Positions 9,389-18,951 of a stretch of 64,000 nt of DNA are shown in pieces. Position numbers and translations under genes: made by a program. Location of the stretch: positions 18,237 through 82,236 of the forward strand of contig CAIQWJ010000091.1 of the NCBI GenBank assembly GCA_903875575.1. The letters are read 5' to 3'. Within the stretch, counting starts at the first letter, position 1. Each line of letters starts with the position of its first letter. Below the pieces are notes generated by a model. The model searched no databases. It was given only the letters and a program-made list of their open reading frames with translations, and had not been told where the DNA came from. This stretch comes from an uncultured Acidobacteriia bacterium (GTDB lineage: Bacteria; Acidobacteriota; Terriglobia; Bryobacterales; Bryobacteraceae).

Positions 9389-10096
9389 ATGGCCCAACAT
9401 GACGCGGGACTGGAAAGGGAGATCGCGAATTGCTTTCGCCGGATCGGCGACAGCGGCTGGTTTCCGGATGAAGTGGGAGCGGAATCGCGGCAATTGGCTC
9501 TCGTGTTCGAAACCCTGAAGCCGGGGCCGGGCATGCGCATTCTGGATGCGGGTTGCGCGCGTGGTCGCTTCCTGCGACGTTTAGAGACCTCCGGAGCCAG
9601 ACTATTCGGGGTGGACCTGACGGAGGTTTTTCTGCATTCCGCGCATGCGAATGTGCAGGGCGCGGCGTTTGCAGGCGGAAGTCTCAGTTCCCTGCCCTTC
9701 GCAGATGGGGCCTTCGACGCAGTGTATTGCATCGAGACCCTGGAGCATTTACCGGATACCGAAACCGCGCTCGCGGAGATGGCGCGGGTGTTGCGGCCGG
9801 GCGGCCCACTGTTGGTCATCGATAAGAGCATGATGGGACTGCACCCCAGGTCTGCGATGCCCAACGCAGTCTGGAAGCCCTGGATGGAGAGGCGCGGCAG
9901 ATGGATGTACCCGGTTGAATTCGGATTCCGCGAAAAATGGTTTTGGCCGCGGGAACTGGCCAGAATGATGGAGCGGCATTTCGATGACGTCAGCATTCGG
10001 TTCCAAACAGAGGGATTTGGGAAGGCGACGCGGCTGTATCGGGCTCTGCCGTTTCTGGCCTTTGAGGCGGCATGGTCCGGGAAAAGAAGACTATGA
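9389..10096 (+). CDS. Class I SAM-dependent methyltransferase
   Basis: A 235-residue protein with methyltransferase motif I ILDAGCARGRF near residues 52-62, the acidic end of strand 2 in FGVDLTE, motif II around DAVYCIETLEHL, and a motif-III region VLRPGGPLLVIDK. This is the UbiE/Methyltransf_11 pattern. The substrate cannot be inferred. The ATG at 9389 lies about 130 bp from the divergent membrane-fusion gene. Its 3' end overlaps possible upstream starts of the Uma2 gene. Confidence 0.85.
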   Translation: MAQHDAGLEREIANCFRRIGDSGWFPDEVGAESRQLALVFETLKPGPGMRILDAGCARGRFLRRLETSGARLFGVDLTEVFLHSAHANVQGAAFAGGSLSSLPFADGAFDAVYCIETLEHLPDTETALAEMARVLRPGGPLLVIDKSMMGLHPRSAMPNAVWKPWMERRGRWMYPVEFGFREKWFWPRELARMMERHFDDVSIRFQTEGFGKATRLYRALPFLAFEAAWSGKRRL

Positions 10097-10104
10097 TGGG
10101 TGAG

Positions 10105-10614
10105 ATGAGCGTTGCCACGCTGATTTCGCTTGACGAGTACCTGCGAACCAGCTTCGAACCCGACTGCGATTACGTCGATGGCGAAGTGGTGGAGAGAAAT
10201 GTGGGGAAGCGAAGGCACGGTCGCGCGCAAGCGCGGATTACGATCTGGTTTGGACAGCAAGAGCAGACATTGCGGCTGGAAACAATCACAGAATTGCGCG
10301 TGCAGGTTGGGCGCGGCAAAGTCCGGATTCCGGATGTTGTTGTCGCCGAAATCCCCATTCCAGACGAGGAAGTCATCACCACCCTCCCCTATCTCTGCAT
10401 TGAAATCATGTCGCCGGACGACACCATGGCTGACATGCAGGACCGCATTGATGATTATTTGGAATTCGGCGTGCCGAATGTCTGGGTGATCGACCCATAG
10501 AAGCATCGCGGCTGGCGGGTGAGCGCGGCAGGCTGGGCAACCGCCACCGACGGGACCATGCGAACAGACGATGGACGAGTCGCCATGCCGCTTGCTGACG
10601 TCCTGCTGCCGTAA
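10105..10614 (+). pseudogene. Uma2 family endonuclease gene interrupted by an in-frame TAG
   Basis: The ORF starting at ATG 10105 (10093/10096 also possible) encodes the Uma2 N-terminus: SLDEYLRTSFEPDCDYVDGEVVER, RIPDVVVAE and LCIEIMSPDD, the conserved PD-(D/E)XK-like core. It stops at TAG 10498-10500 directly after VWVIDP. The same frame continues after the TAG with 37 codons (KHRGWRV...PLADVLLP) to a TAA at 10612-10614, exactly where family members carry GWxxxx...DGxxxPLADV. The intact paralogue at 44879 shows the expected length of about 170. So this copy is a nonsense-interrupted allele unless the stop is read through. Uma2 proteins are of uncertain function. Confidence 0.75.
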
Positions 10615-10671
10615 CCCAGCTAGTACTCCTGACAGGCGGATTTCGCACTTTCGGTGCTAGGATCGGAACAG

Positions 10672-11433
10672 ATGCAGCCGTTTGGCACACGCCCGCGCAG
10701 AACCCTGGTACCAACAGGGCTGGCTGCTATTGCTTTTTTCATCCTGGCTCTTGCCGCCAATGCGGCGACAAACCCCGTCCTTGGCGTCGTCACGAGCACT
10801 CGAACCTATTCCATCGGCCCGGTAGACGCAAAACCGGAGGCCGGTCCGATGATCGTTGTCGACGGAGACAAGATCGCGGCGGACACTGCAGTGGTCATGT
10901 TCCGGCTCACCGGCCAAAACCGTGCCATCCTGGGAACGAAGTCCGAAGCCACGGTTCGACCGATTCCGCCGCAGCGCGACGCACCGGAGGTGGGCCAGTT
11001 CTTCTACCTGAGTAAGGGGTCCATTCAGTACGACGCATTGAAGGAACCGCTGGCGATCTGTGCGCGGGATCGTCTGTACCTGCCTTCGATTCCGGGTTCA
11101 GGGGAAGTGGTCATTGTGAACGATAAGCCGCAGGTCCGGCTCATCACCGGGACGATGGTGCGCTCAGGTTCCGATGTTTGTAACAATAAGGGCGCGGCGT
11201 GGCTGCTGTCGAACGGCGCTGGGTCCCCCGGGACGGTTACAGGAACAGCTGGTGCGGCGGGCATTGGGAGTCCTGGTGCCGTTACCGCCACAGCCGCCGG
11301 GGCCGGTATACAGGCAGGGGTGCCTGTCGCAGTCAGCATTGGCGTGTCCACGGGAACCGTGGCGGGAATGATTGGGACAGCGGCGCTATCCCAGTCGCCA
11401 CCGTCCGCGAGTCCAACCCTGCCCGGCCAGTAG
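10672..11433 (+). CDS. Secreted FecR-like domain protein with Gly/Ala/Thr-rich tail
   Basis: The 253-residue product has a signal peptide (AAIAFFILALAANA). A central region contains a beta-rich FecR-like pattern (AVVMFRLTGQNRAILG... FFYLSKGSIQY), a fold often found in secreted proteins with LPS or sugar-binding roles. The last ~75 residues are low-complexity GTVTGTAGAAG-type sequence. The start used is ATG 10672 after GGATCGGAA; GTG 10654 is in frame but unlikely. It sits just before the exopolysaccharide operon and could be part of it, though 140 bp separate them. Family call is tentative. Confidence 0.6.
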   Translation: MQPFGTRPRRTLVPTGLAAIAFFILALAANAATNPVLGVVTSTRTYSIGPVDAKPEAGPMIVVDGDKIAADTAVVMFRLTGQNRAILGTKSEATVRPIPPQRDAPEVGQFFYLSKGSIQYDALKEPLAICARDRLYLPSIPGSGEVVIVNDKPQVRLITGTMVRSGSDVCNNKGAAWLLSNGAGSPGTVTGTAGAAGIGSPGAVTATAAGAGIQAGVPVAVSIGVSTGTVAGMIGTAALSQSPPSASPTLPGQ

Positions 11434-11572
11434 CACGTTCGTATCCGAACCTCATGGGGGGTAAGTTTTCCTCCCTACCCCGTCCCACTCGGCTAAGTTG
11501 AGTGATATTATACAGATAGTAGGGGCGGAACGAGGACTTCACCGTACCGCGACAGGACACCGAGAACTTTTC

Positions 11573-12778
11573 ATGAACTGGCAGGGACTTCAGCGCCGCG
11601 TGCCGCTCCCGCTTATCGGTTGTGTTCTTGGTACCTGCAGCTATCTGGTGGGAGTGGGAAACTCCTCAGAACGGTCTGTTGCCAACGCCGGTGCTGCCGT
11701 TTGGGAGGAGCGCACCGACGAAGCCACCAACTCAGCTCTTCAGGCCCTGCGGCTGGATGCAGGCTCACCGGAAAGATGGACTGATCTGGCAGATGTCATG
11801 GCTGAAACGAACCGCGGGGATGACGCACGGTATTGCGTGGAACAGGCAATGGCCAGGGCTCCCCATTTACCGCACACGGCAATGCGCGCCGCCGGAATTT
11901 ATTATCGGCTGGGCGACCCCGAATCCGCACTGCGCATGACGCACCGGGTGGTTGCCGAAACCCGCGAGTACGATCCCAACGTATTCCAGTTCTGGCAACG
12001 TCTCGGTGGCACGGCTGAGCGGGTTTTCCAGTTGGGGATTGGCTCCAACACCGGCCTGGGCCGCACCTACTTTCAGTTCCTGGCGCGGGCCGCCGATAGC
12101 GCCGCCGTCGATTCCGCATGGACCGCGTTACGCGAACGTCAGATGGCCGGGAACAAGGAAACGCTCGAATATGCAGGGGCACTCACTGCGGAGCATCGCT
12201 ATGACGCGGCTGCCGCCGCCGAATCAGGAGCCCTGCCGAATGGACTTCTGAATAGCGGTTTTGAAAGCAATTGGACAGACCAGGGCCCGGGCGGGGGCGA
12301 ATCAGGTTGGCGGGTGGAGTCAATTTCCGGCGTCGAAGTCCGTCGCGACGAGACGGTTCGGTTCGCAGGAGTGGCCTCATTGCGAGTGAGTTTTGTGAAC
12401 GACAACGGAAGTGAGTTCAGTCCCGTGTCCCAGGAGCGACCGTTGGCTCCGGGAACATGGCAACTGAGGGCGATGCTGCGCACTGATCTGAAGAACGCCT
12501 ACGTGTCCGGCTCAGCAGGCGGGGTGGACCCCGAAGCCATGGCGGGGATTGGCTTGCGTGCGGTTGACGCTGCAACCGGTAAGATTCTTGGCAGCACCCC
12601 GCGACTAAGCGTTTCCCGTGACTGGACGCCCGAGTCAGCCCGCTTCACTTTGACCGGATCTCATGCACGCCTGGTGCGCATCGAAGTGGTCCGCCCCGCA
12701 AAATCCGATCTCGCTCTGAGCATGTCCGGTTCCGCGTGGGTGGACGACGTCTCGCTGACCCCGGAGGCCACCCGATGA
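11573..12778 (+). CDS. TPR / jelly-roll protein, first gene of exopolysaccharide operon
   Basis: A signal-like hydrophobic segment (~residues 10-30) is followed by two or three TPR-like helix pairs (ALQALRLDAGSPERWTDLADVMAE; ALRMTHRVVAETREYDPN) and, from about residue 225, a carbohydrate-binding jelly-roll-type domain (NGLLNSGFESNW ... VRFAGVASLRVSFVN ... WVDDVSL), the beta-sandwich pattern of CBM-like domains. This fits an outer-surface or periplasmic polysaccharide assembly factor. ATG 11573 was chosen; upstream in-frame codons to 11498 lie in the leader. Stop and next start share ATGA. Confidence 0.7.
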   Translation: MNWQGLQRRVPLPLIGCVLGTCSYLVGVGNSSERSVANAGAAVWEERTDEATNSALQALRLDAGSPERWTDLADVMAETNRGDDARYCVEQAMARAPHLPHTAMRAAGIYYRLGDPESALRMTHRVVAETREYDPNVFQFWQRLGGTAERVFQLGIGSNTGLGRTYFQFLARAADSAAVDSAWTALRERQMAGNKETLEYAGALTAEHRYDAAAAAESGALPNGLLNSGFESNWTDQGPGGGESGWRVESISGVEVRRDETVRFAGVASLRVSFVNDNGSEFSPVSQERPLAPGTWQLRAMLRTDLKNAYVSGSAGGVDPEAMAGIGLRAVDAATGKILGSTPRLSVSRDWTPESARFTLTGSHARLVRIEVVRPAKSDLALSMSGSAWVDDVSLTPEATR

Positions 12779-13731
12779 GCGGACTTCGTTTCACGCGCCG
12801 GATTCCATGGCTCGCCATGCTGGGTCTGGCATTCACCGCCGCGTGGGGGCAACAGGAGTCTACAACCGAAAAGACTTACGTGACGGGGCCGGGTGACCAG
12901 TTGATGGTGCAGGTGGCGGATGTGGAAGAGTTCAAGGGAGGCAAGGCCGTCCGCATTGACGATTCCGGAAGCTTCACACTGCCCTTCATCGGACGCGTGG
13001 ATGCTGCAGGAATCACGCTGCGCAAGCTGGAATCCAATATATCGACGGCGCTCAGCAGGTACATTGTTGCCCCCCAGGTGAGCGTCACCATCGCGGAGCG
13101 CCGGTCGCAGCCTGTGACCGTGGCTGGCGCGGTGCGGAACCCGGGCGTGCTGAATATCGCCGGCGGCAGGACCCTTTTCGAAGTGCTGGCAATGGCTGGC
13201 GGGGTGCTGCCGGAAGCCGGCTACAGGATCCGTCTCACGCGACGAGTATCGCAGGGGGAGATCCCGGTTGCGGGAGCGCTGAGGGATTCGGCCGGACAGT
13301 ATTATGTAGCGGATATTCCTCTGCGGGATCTGGATTCGGGCGGATCAGCGGCCAACATTCCCATCCTCGCCAACGATTTCGTGTCTGTGCCGCGGGCGGA
13401 GGTGATTTTCGTGATCGGGGACGTGAAGAAAACCGGCTCGTTCGCGCTCGCTGACGGCCAGACTGTCTCTGTTTTACAGGCCCTGGGGATGGCCGAAGGG
13501 CCGCTCAAGACGGCGGCCACGTCGAAGGCCTCCATCAAGCGGAGGGTTGGGGACGACAAGATTACCGACATTCCAGTAGATCTGGATAAGATCATGGCTG
13601 GCAAAGCGCCGGACGAAAAGATGCAGGCAAAAGATATTCTGGTGGTACCGGGGAGCGCATCGAAAAGTGCTTTGGAGCGCACGATTTCGACCATCCTGAC
13701 TATTGGGGCGGGAGCGGCACTACGGTTTTAG
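12775..13731 (+). CDS. Wza-like polysaccharide export lipoprotein/outer-membrane protein
   Basis: A 318-residue protein with a signal peptide (WLAMLGLAFTAAWG), then a Poly_export domain starting VTGPGDQLMVQVADVEEF near residue 37 and at least two SLBB-type repeats (PVTVAGAVRNPGVLNIAGGRT; EVIFVIGDVKKTGSFALADGQT). In Wza-type systems this forms the outer-membrane or periplasmic export channel for capsule/EPS. No lipobox is obvious. It overlaps the upstream gene by ATGA and the kinase starts 1 bp after its stop, consistent with an export-kinase pair. Confidence 0.9.
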   Translation: MSGLRFTRRIPWLAMLGLAFTAAWGQQESTTEKTYVTGPGDQLMVQVADVEEFKGGKAVRIDDSGSFTLPFIGRVDAAGITLRKLESNISTALSRYIVAPQVSVTIAERRSQPVTVAGAVRNPGVLNIAGGRTLFEVLAMAGGVLPEAGYRIRLTRRVSQGEIPVAGALRDSAGQYYVADIPLRDLDSGGSAANIPILANDFVSVPRAEVIFVIGDVKKTGSFALADGQTVSVLQALGMAEGPLKTAATSKASIKRRVGDDKITDIPVDLDKIMAGKAPDEKMQAKDILVVPGSASKSALERTISTILTIGAGAALRF

Positions 13732-13732
13732 T

Positions 13733-16294
13733 ATGAGCGAACACGCCCGGCACGCACCACAATCACCTGCCAACAGCCATGCTCCCTCCACCACGGAACG
13801 GGTTCTGGAACTGAGCCGTCGGCTGGAGGCTGGACTCGATCCGATACCCACAAGGCAGGAGTGGGAAGCCCAAACGGTGGAAGCCCCGCACGTGGAAGCA
13901 CGACAACCGGCGGCGGATATTCCGGCGGCCCCAAAGGTACCACCCGCCGGGCATGAGAATCTTCCCGCGATGGGGCGCCGGGTGACGGACCGTGCCATCG
14001 CCGGTTATCAGACACCCCACCTGCAACTCCCCCATCCGCTGGCACCGTTTTCCACGCTGCCTGGATCTCAATCGGTCACCTCGCCGCAGACGGCGCATCC
14101 CGGAGGGTTGCTGGAGTATTGGCAGATGCTTCGACGACGGAAATGGCTGCTGGTGCTGACGGTCATCCTGGGCGGCATCGTGGGTTTGCTTGTACTCCTG
14201 CCACAGACTCCGGTTTTTCGCGCGAGCACCACGATTGAAGTTCTGGATATGAATTCCGGCATCACCGGCCTGAAGGACGGTTCGACAGGACCCAACCCAA
14301 CGGAGGCGACCAATCTGCAGACACAGGTGGATATTATCGGCAGCGCGACGCTGCAGCAGCGCGTTGTCGCCAGACTGATCGCGTCGGAAAAGACGATCGA
14401 GCAGCCGGTGGATCGCCTGGAGAAATGGCGCCGCGTTCTGAACCTGCCGGCGAAACCTCTGCTGTCCAAACAAGATATTCTCAACGGCACGGCGGGGGGC
14501 ATCACGGCCAATGCATCTTCCAGCAGCCGGATCATCCGGGTCGACTGCGAATCGTCCAACCCAAAAGTCGCCGCCGACTATGTCAATACCCTCGCGGAGG
14601 AGTTTATCAGCGAGCGACTGGAATCACACTGGCAGGCGACACAGCGAACCAGCGAGTATCTGACAAAACAGCTGGAAGAACTGAAGGTCCGGCTGATGGC
14701 GTCCGAAGACGCGCTCCAGAATTACGCAAAGGCGACAGGTCTTCAGTTCATCGGCGATCAGGGGAACCAGAGCGTGATGGACCAGAAACTGGGGCATCTC
14801 GACTCTGAACTTTCCACCGCGCAGGCGGATCGAATTGCCAAGCAATCCAGGTACGAACTGGCGGACAATGCGCCCATCGATACGCTGCCGGAAGTACTGG
14901 ACGATCCGTCTCTGAAACTGGATCACCAGAAGCTGGCCGATGCGAAGCGGGCGCTGGCGGAACTCACTGTCACCTACACAGCGGAAGCGCCCGAGGTAAA
15001 GAAACTGCAGAGTCAGATTTCCGCCATTGAGACGGATATGGGCAAGATCCGCAGCCGGATCCTCGATCATATCCGCGGCGAACTCGAGGTGGCGAAGACG
15101 AGAGAGAAACTGCTGACGGATGCCGCCACCCAGCAGGCAGGTCTGGTTTCGGCCGAAGCTTCCAAGGCAATCCATTACAACATTCTGAAGCGAGAAGTCG
15201 ACACCAATCGCGAAGTCTGGGAATCGCTGCTGCAGAGAGTCAAAGAGGCCGGAATTTCCGCCGCCATGAGGTCCAGCAATTTCCGCGTCGTGGACCCCGC
15301 GATGCCACCGACAATTCCAGTCAAGCCGATTTTCCGCCAGGGGATTATGGCCGGCATGGTGCTTGGCCTGTTCGCCGGTATTGGCCTGGTGTTCCTGCGG
15401 GAGAACATGGATCACAGCATCGCTCTGCCCGGAGAAACCGCTTACTATCTTGGTTCGCCGGAACTCGCGGTAGTGCCGTCAAAAGCCCTTGAGGGCGGCC
15501 GCTGGAAGATGTTCGGCACAGGGGGAAGACTCGGCCAGAAACTTCTTGCCGGCAGCGAAGGCATGGTCGAGCGCAGTGCTTTCAATCAGACCGATTCCCT
15601 GGTGGCCGAGTCATTTCGTGTCGCGCTGACCTCATTGCTGTTTGCCAACCGGAGCGGCAATCCGCCAAGAGCAATCGCTGTCAGCAGTCCGGGGCCGGCG
15701 GAAGGCAAGACGACTGTCGCATGCAACCTGGCCATCAGTTATGCGGAAATCAACTGGCGAGTCCTGCTGATTGACGCCGACATGCGGCGCCCCCGCCTTC
15801 ACAACATTTTCGGTGTTGACAATGAAACAGGCCTGGCGACGCTGCTGGAAGGGACAGAGCCAACGGAACCGGAAGACGTTGCCGCCGTTGTGCAGGCCAC
15901 GGCAATTCCAAATCTCTCCGTCATGACGCGCGGCAGGCTACGGGGCACAGTCATTAACATGTTGTATTCGCCGCGCTTTTCGGAAGTCCTTCAACTGGCG
16001 CGGGAAGAGTTCGACGTGGTTGTGCTGGACACGCCACCCATGCTGCATCTGCCGGACGCGCGCGCCATCGCGCACATGACTGATGGGGTGGTCTTTGTGG
16101 TACGCTCCGGCAAGACGCTGCGCGATACGGTCATCACCGCGCGAGATCGCTTCCGCCAGGATGGCATTCCGGTTCTGGGCTCGATTCTGAATGACTGGAA
16201 TCCAAAAGACATCGGCTATTACGGCCATGCCAACTACGAGGCCTACCGCACTTCTTACTATGGGACAGGTCCATCTGAAGATCCCGAAGCGTAG
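13733..16294 (+). CDS. Polysaccharide co-polymerase / tyrosine autokinase (Wzc-like)
   Basis: An 853-residue protein. The first ~135 residues are a Pro/Ala-rich cytosolic extension not typical of Wzc. TM1 is at ~138-157, a coiled-coil Wzz/GNVR periplasmic domain follows, and TM2 is at ~537-556. The BY-kinase domain has Walker A GPAEGKTT (Lys659), Walker A' LLIDADMRRP and Walker B VVLDTPP. The C-terminus is Tyr-rich (YYGHANYEAYRTSYYG), the usual autophosphorylation cluster. It should control chain length and export of the EPS by phosphorylation cycling. ATG 13733 is 1 bp past the Wza-like stop; the 13703 start would overlap it without reason. Confidence 0.92.
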   Translation: MSEHARHAPQSPANSHAPSTTERVLELSRRLEAGLDPIPTRQEWEAQTVEAPHVEARQPAADIPAAPKVPPAGHENLPAMGRRVTDRAIAGYQTPHLQLPHPLAPFSTLPGSQSVTSPQTAHPGGLLEYWQMLRRRKWLLVLTVILGGIVGLLVLLPQTPVFRASTTIEVLDMNSGITGLKDGSTGPNPTEATNLQTQVDIIGSATLQQRVVARLIASEKTIEQPVDRLEKWRRVLNLPAKPLLSKQDILNGTAGGITANASSSSRIIRVDCESSNPKVAADYVNTLAEEFISERLESHWQATQRTSEYLTKQLEELKVRLMASEDALQNYAKATGLQFIGDQGNQSVMDQKLGHLDSELSTAQADRIAKQSRYELADNAPIDTLPEVLDDPSLKLDHQKLADAKRALAELTVTYTAEAPEVKKLQSQISAIETDMGKIRSRILDHIRGELEVAKTREKLLTDAATQQAGLVSAEASKAIHYNILKREVDTNREVWESLLQRVKEAGISAAMRSSNFRVVDPAMPPTIPVKPIFRQGIMAGMVLGLFAGIGLVFLRENMDHSIALPGETAYYLGSPELAVVPSKALEGGRWKMFGTGGRLGQKLLAGSEGMVERSAFNQTDSLVAESFRVALTSLLFANRSGNPPRAIAVSSPGPAEGKTTVACNLAISYAEINWRVLLIDADMRRPRLHNIFGVDNETGLATLLEGTEPTEPEDVAAVVQATAIPNLSVMTRGRLRGTVINMLYSPRFSEVLQLAREEFDVVVLDTPPMLHLPDARAIAHMTDGVVFVVRSGKTLRDTVITARDRFRQDGIPVLGSILNDWNPKDIGYYGHANYEAYRTSYYGTGPSEDPEA

Positions 16295-16316
16295 CTGAGC
16301 CGGCGACACATCAAAC

Positions 16317-18167
16317 ATGTGCGGCATCGCTGGAATCTTTCATCCCGCCGGCAGTCTCTCACCCGCTGACATCGCGGCGGCAGCGCACATGACACAGGCG
16401 CAGACGCACCGCGGCCCCGACGACAGCGGAACTTTCCACGACGCGTTTGCCGCTCTCGGCCACCGGCGCCTCTCCATCATTGACCTTTCCGCAGCAGGCC
16501 GGCAGCCGCTGGCCAACGAAGACGCCACTGTACAGGTAGTCTGCAACGGGGAAATCTACAACTATCGCGACCTCACCCGGGAACTGGAGGCCGCAGGCCA
16601 TCGGTTCCGTTCCTCGTCCGATTGCGAGGTCCTTGTGCATGGCTACGAACAGTGGGGGATGGAGGGCCTGCTGCGGCGACTGCGCGGCATGTTCGCTTTT
16701 CTGCTGTACGATGCCGGCCACTCCGCGCTTTACGCGGCGCGGGATCGCCTGGGAATCAAGCCGCTTTACTACGCAGTCGCGCCGGATGGCCGATGGGTGT
16801 TCGCTTCCGAAGTGAAGGCCCTCATGCAGTGCGGCCTGGCAGACGACACGGTGGATAGCGATGCCATAGCGGGGTTCCTGCTGCTTGGCTCGGTGCCGCA
16901 TCCGAAAACGTGGCACCGGGAAGTTCGATGTCTGGAGCCGGGGAGTTATCTGGAGGTCTCCGCGAAAGCGGCGGAAGACACGCCAACCCGCATGAAGCGC
17001 TACTGGGTGCCTGGAATGGACACAGGAGGTGAGGAGAGTCCATCGGGCGTTCTGACCACCGCGGTCGGACAACACCTCATTTCCGATGCGCCGCTGGGCG
17101 TATTCCTGAGCAGTGGCGTCGATTCCACCGGGCTGGTGGCGCTTGCACGCCGCGCCGGCCTGCGTGTCCGAACGCTCACCGTAGTCTTCGATGAAGCGGA
17201 ATTCAACGAAGAGACAAAAGAGATCGCGCTACGCTACGGGACTGATCACAGTGAAGTCCGCGTAACCTCTGATGATTTCCTGCGGGAACTGCCGCACGTA
17301 CTTTCAGCCATGGACCAGCCGACTGCCGACGGACTGAATACGTTTTTCGTTTCCCGTGCGGCGCATCTGACCGGGCTGAAAACGGCTCTCTCCGGCCTTG
17401 GTGGCGATGAAATCTTTCGTGGTTACCGGCACTACCGTTGGCTGGAGAAATACCGCCAGGAATTAAACCTATTCGGCCATTTGCCCGGCGTTGCCCGCAG
17501 CGCGCTTGCGTCTGCGGCAGCCAGTGCCGGAACCCTTGCAGGCCGCGAACGCTGGACGAGTCTTCGCGGCCTTGCCGAAGCCACGCCGGAAGCACTTTAC
17601 CGCACGATACGAAGTTTCTTCTCACCCGAGGTGGTGGGCCGGCTCACCGGAAGAGGAACGGACGCGATACTGAAATGCATGCCCCTGCTTTATGGAGCCA
17701 CAAGCGGAACGGAAGGACGCAGCCTGGCCGACCCGAAGGCGCTCCAGCTCGTGGAGATGAACAGGTACCTGCACGATCAACTGCTGCGGGATGCCGACGT
17801 ATTCGGCATGGCGTGGTCACTCGAAATCCGCGTTCCTTATCTGGATCATGAGGTGGTGGAGCAGGCGCTGGCAGTGCCGGATAGTAAACACTCGCGGCCG
17901 GGCGTCAACAAGCCAATGCTCGTGGATGCCATCGGAGACGAGGGCGTGCTGACCGCCGCGCGGCGACCGAAATCGGGCTTCGTCTTTCCCCTGGATATAT
18001 GGATGCGTCGCCACTCCGGCGAACTGCGCGAAAGGGCAATGCAGGCCGATCTGGACCGCACCGAAATCGCAAATTTGTGGGCCGCCTTTGATCAGGGCCG
18101 TATGAGCGCCACGCGGGCGTGGGCACTTGTCGTCATGGGTTCGATGAACAGCAGAGGGCGAACCTAA
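16317..18167 (+). CDS. asnB: Asparagine synthase, glutamine-hydrolysing
   Basis: A 616-residue enzyme with the N-terminal Ntn glutaminase domain starting MCGIAGIF, so Cys2 is the nucleophile, and a C-terminal ATP-pyrophosphatase synthase domain with PP-loop SSGVDS at residues 265-270. RVPYLDHEVVE near residue 510 is a synthase signature. Standard length is ~550-650. Standing inside the EPS cluster, it may amidate a polysaccharide or amino-sugar component rather than make free Asn, as in related capsule loci; this is inference. The gap to the kinase is 22 bp. Confidence 0.9.
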   Translation: MCGIAGIFHPAGSLSPADIAAAAHMTQAQTHRGPDDSGTFHDAFAALGHRRLSIIDLSAAGRQPLANEDATVQVVCNGEIYNYRDLTRELEAAGHRFRSSSDCEVLVHGYEQWGMEGLLRRLRGMFAFLLYDAGHSALYAARDRLGIKPLYYAVAPDGRWVFASEVKALMQCGLADDTVDSDAIAGFLLLGSVPHPKTWHREVRCLEPGSYLEVSAKAAEDTPTRMKRYWVPGMDTGGEESPSGVLTTAVGQHLISDAPLGVFLSSGVDSTGLVALARRAGLRVRTLTVVFDEAEFNEETKEIALRYGTDHSEVRVTSDDFLRELPHVLSAMDQPTADGLNTFFVSRAAHLTGLKTALSGLGGDEIFRGYRHYRWLEKYRQELNLFGHLPGVARSALASAAASAGTLAGRERWTSLRGLAEATPEALYRTIRSFFSPEVVGRLTGRGTDAILKCMPLLYGATSGTEGRSLADPKALQLVEMNRYLHDQLLRDADVFGMAWSLEIRVPYLDHEVVEQALAVPDSKHSRPGVNKPMLVDAIGDEGVLTAARRPKSGFVFPLDIWMRRHSGELRERAMQADLDRTEIANLWAAFDQGRMSATRAWALVVMGSMNSRGRT

Positions 18168-18168
18168 G

Positions 18169-18951
18169 ATGTCACTGGGAAGTACAGTCGCCCGCCTCGG
18201 CAAGTCAGAGACTGCGCGGCCGCTGCGCCGTCTGCTGCGGCCAATACTCTCCCACTGGTCAAGGCCGATTGCCGCGAAACTCCGTACAGGCCACACGTGT
18301 TATGTGGATCTGCGATCCGTGGTTGGCCAGGGGCTGCTGGTGACCGGCAGAATGGATCCGAAGCTGGGCGACTGGATTTCGGACGCGGTGGCCGGTCGCG
18401 ATGGCATCTTCATCGACGCAGGGGCAAACGTGGGGTACTTCTCTTTGCTGGCCCTGTCAAAGATGCGCAACGGCACGGCGCACGCTTTTGAGATAGACCC
18501 CCGTACCCTGCGCTGTCTGCATTTGACCCAATCGCGGGGAAATGTGACCAACCTTGTGATTCACGAATGCGGGCTCGGTGCGGCAACCGCAACCGCCGGC
18601 CTGGTGTCAGAGGAAGAGCTGGTCTGGACGCACGTCGATTTTTCGGCCACAAGAGGCCCGCGTTTCACTATTCAGCCTTTGGACTCGTTTGCACCTGAAT
18701 TTGCCGGGCAAGCCGTGGTCGCGATGAAAATAGACATTGAGGGCATGGAACTGGCAGCGGTGCAGGGAGCAAGGGAAATATTAGCGAAACACAGACCACT
18801 GGTGGTCAGCGAGGCGATTGATGTCAACATGGCCCGCTACGGCTCCAGTGTTCGTGAATACAAGGAATTCATGGCAACGCTTGGATACGCCCACCGCGAG
18901 TTGCAGGGTACTGACGATAACACGCTGGTCTTCACTCCGGAAGCGATATGA
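18169..18951 (+). CDS. FkbM family methyltransferase
   Basis: The 260-residue protein contains the FkbM pattern: a SAM-binding loop FIDAGANVGYFSLLAL near residue 85, an acidic strand-2 end in FEIDP, and MKIDIEGMELAAVQGA, the FkbM signature. This family O-methylates sugars or secondary metabolites, so methylation of the EPS repeat unit is likely. ATG 18169 follows the asnB stop by one base. The stop overlaps the next start (ATGA). Confidence 0.88.
   Translation: MSLGSTVARLGKSETARPLRRLLRPILSHWSRPIAAKLRTGHTCYVDLRSVVGQGLLVTGRMDPKLGDWISDAVAGRDGIFIDAGANVGYFSLLALSKMRNGTAHAFEIDPRTLRCLHLTQSRGNVTNLVIHECGLGAATATAGLVSEEELVWTHVDFSATRGPRFTIQPLDSFAPEFAGQAVVAMKIDIEGMELAAVQGAREILAKHRPLVVSEAIDVNMARYGSSVREYKEFMATLGYAHRELQGTDDNTLVFTPEAI

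Noticed and set aside
9343..10506. 387-codon open frame on the minus strand opposite methyltransferase and Uma2
   Set aside because: No domain, biased Ser/Arg/Pro composition; the + strand carries two recognisable families.
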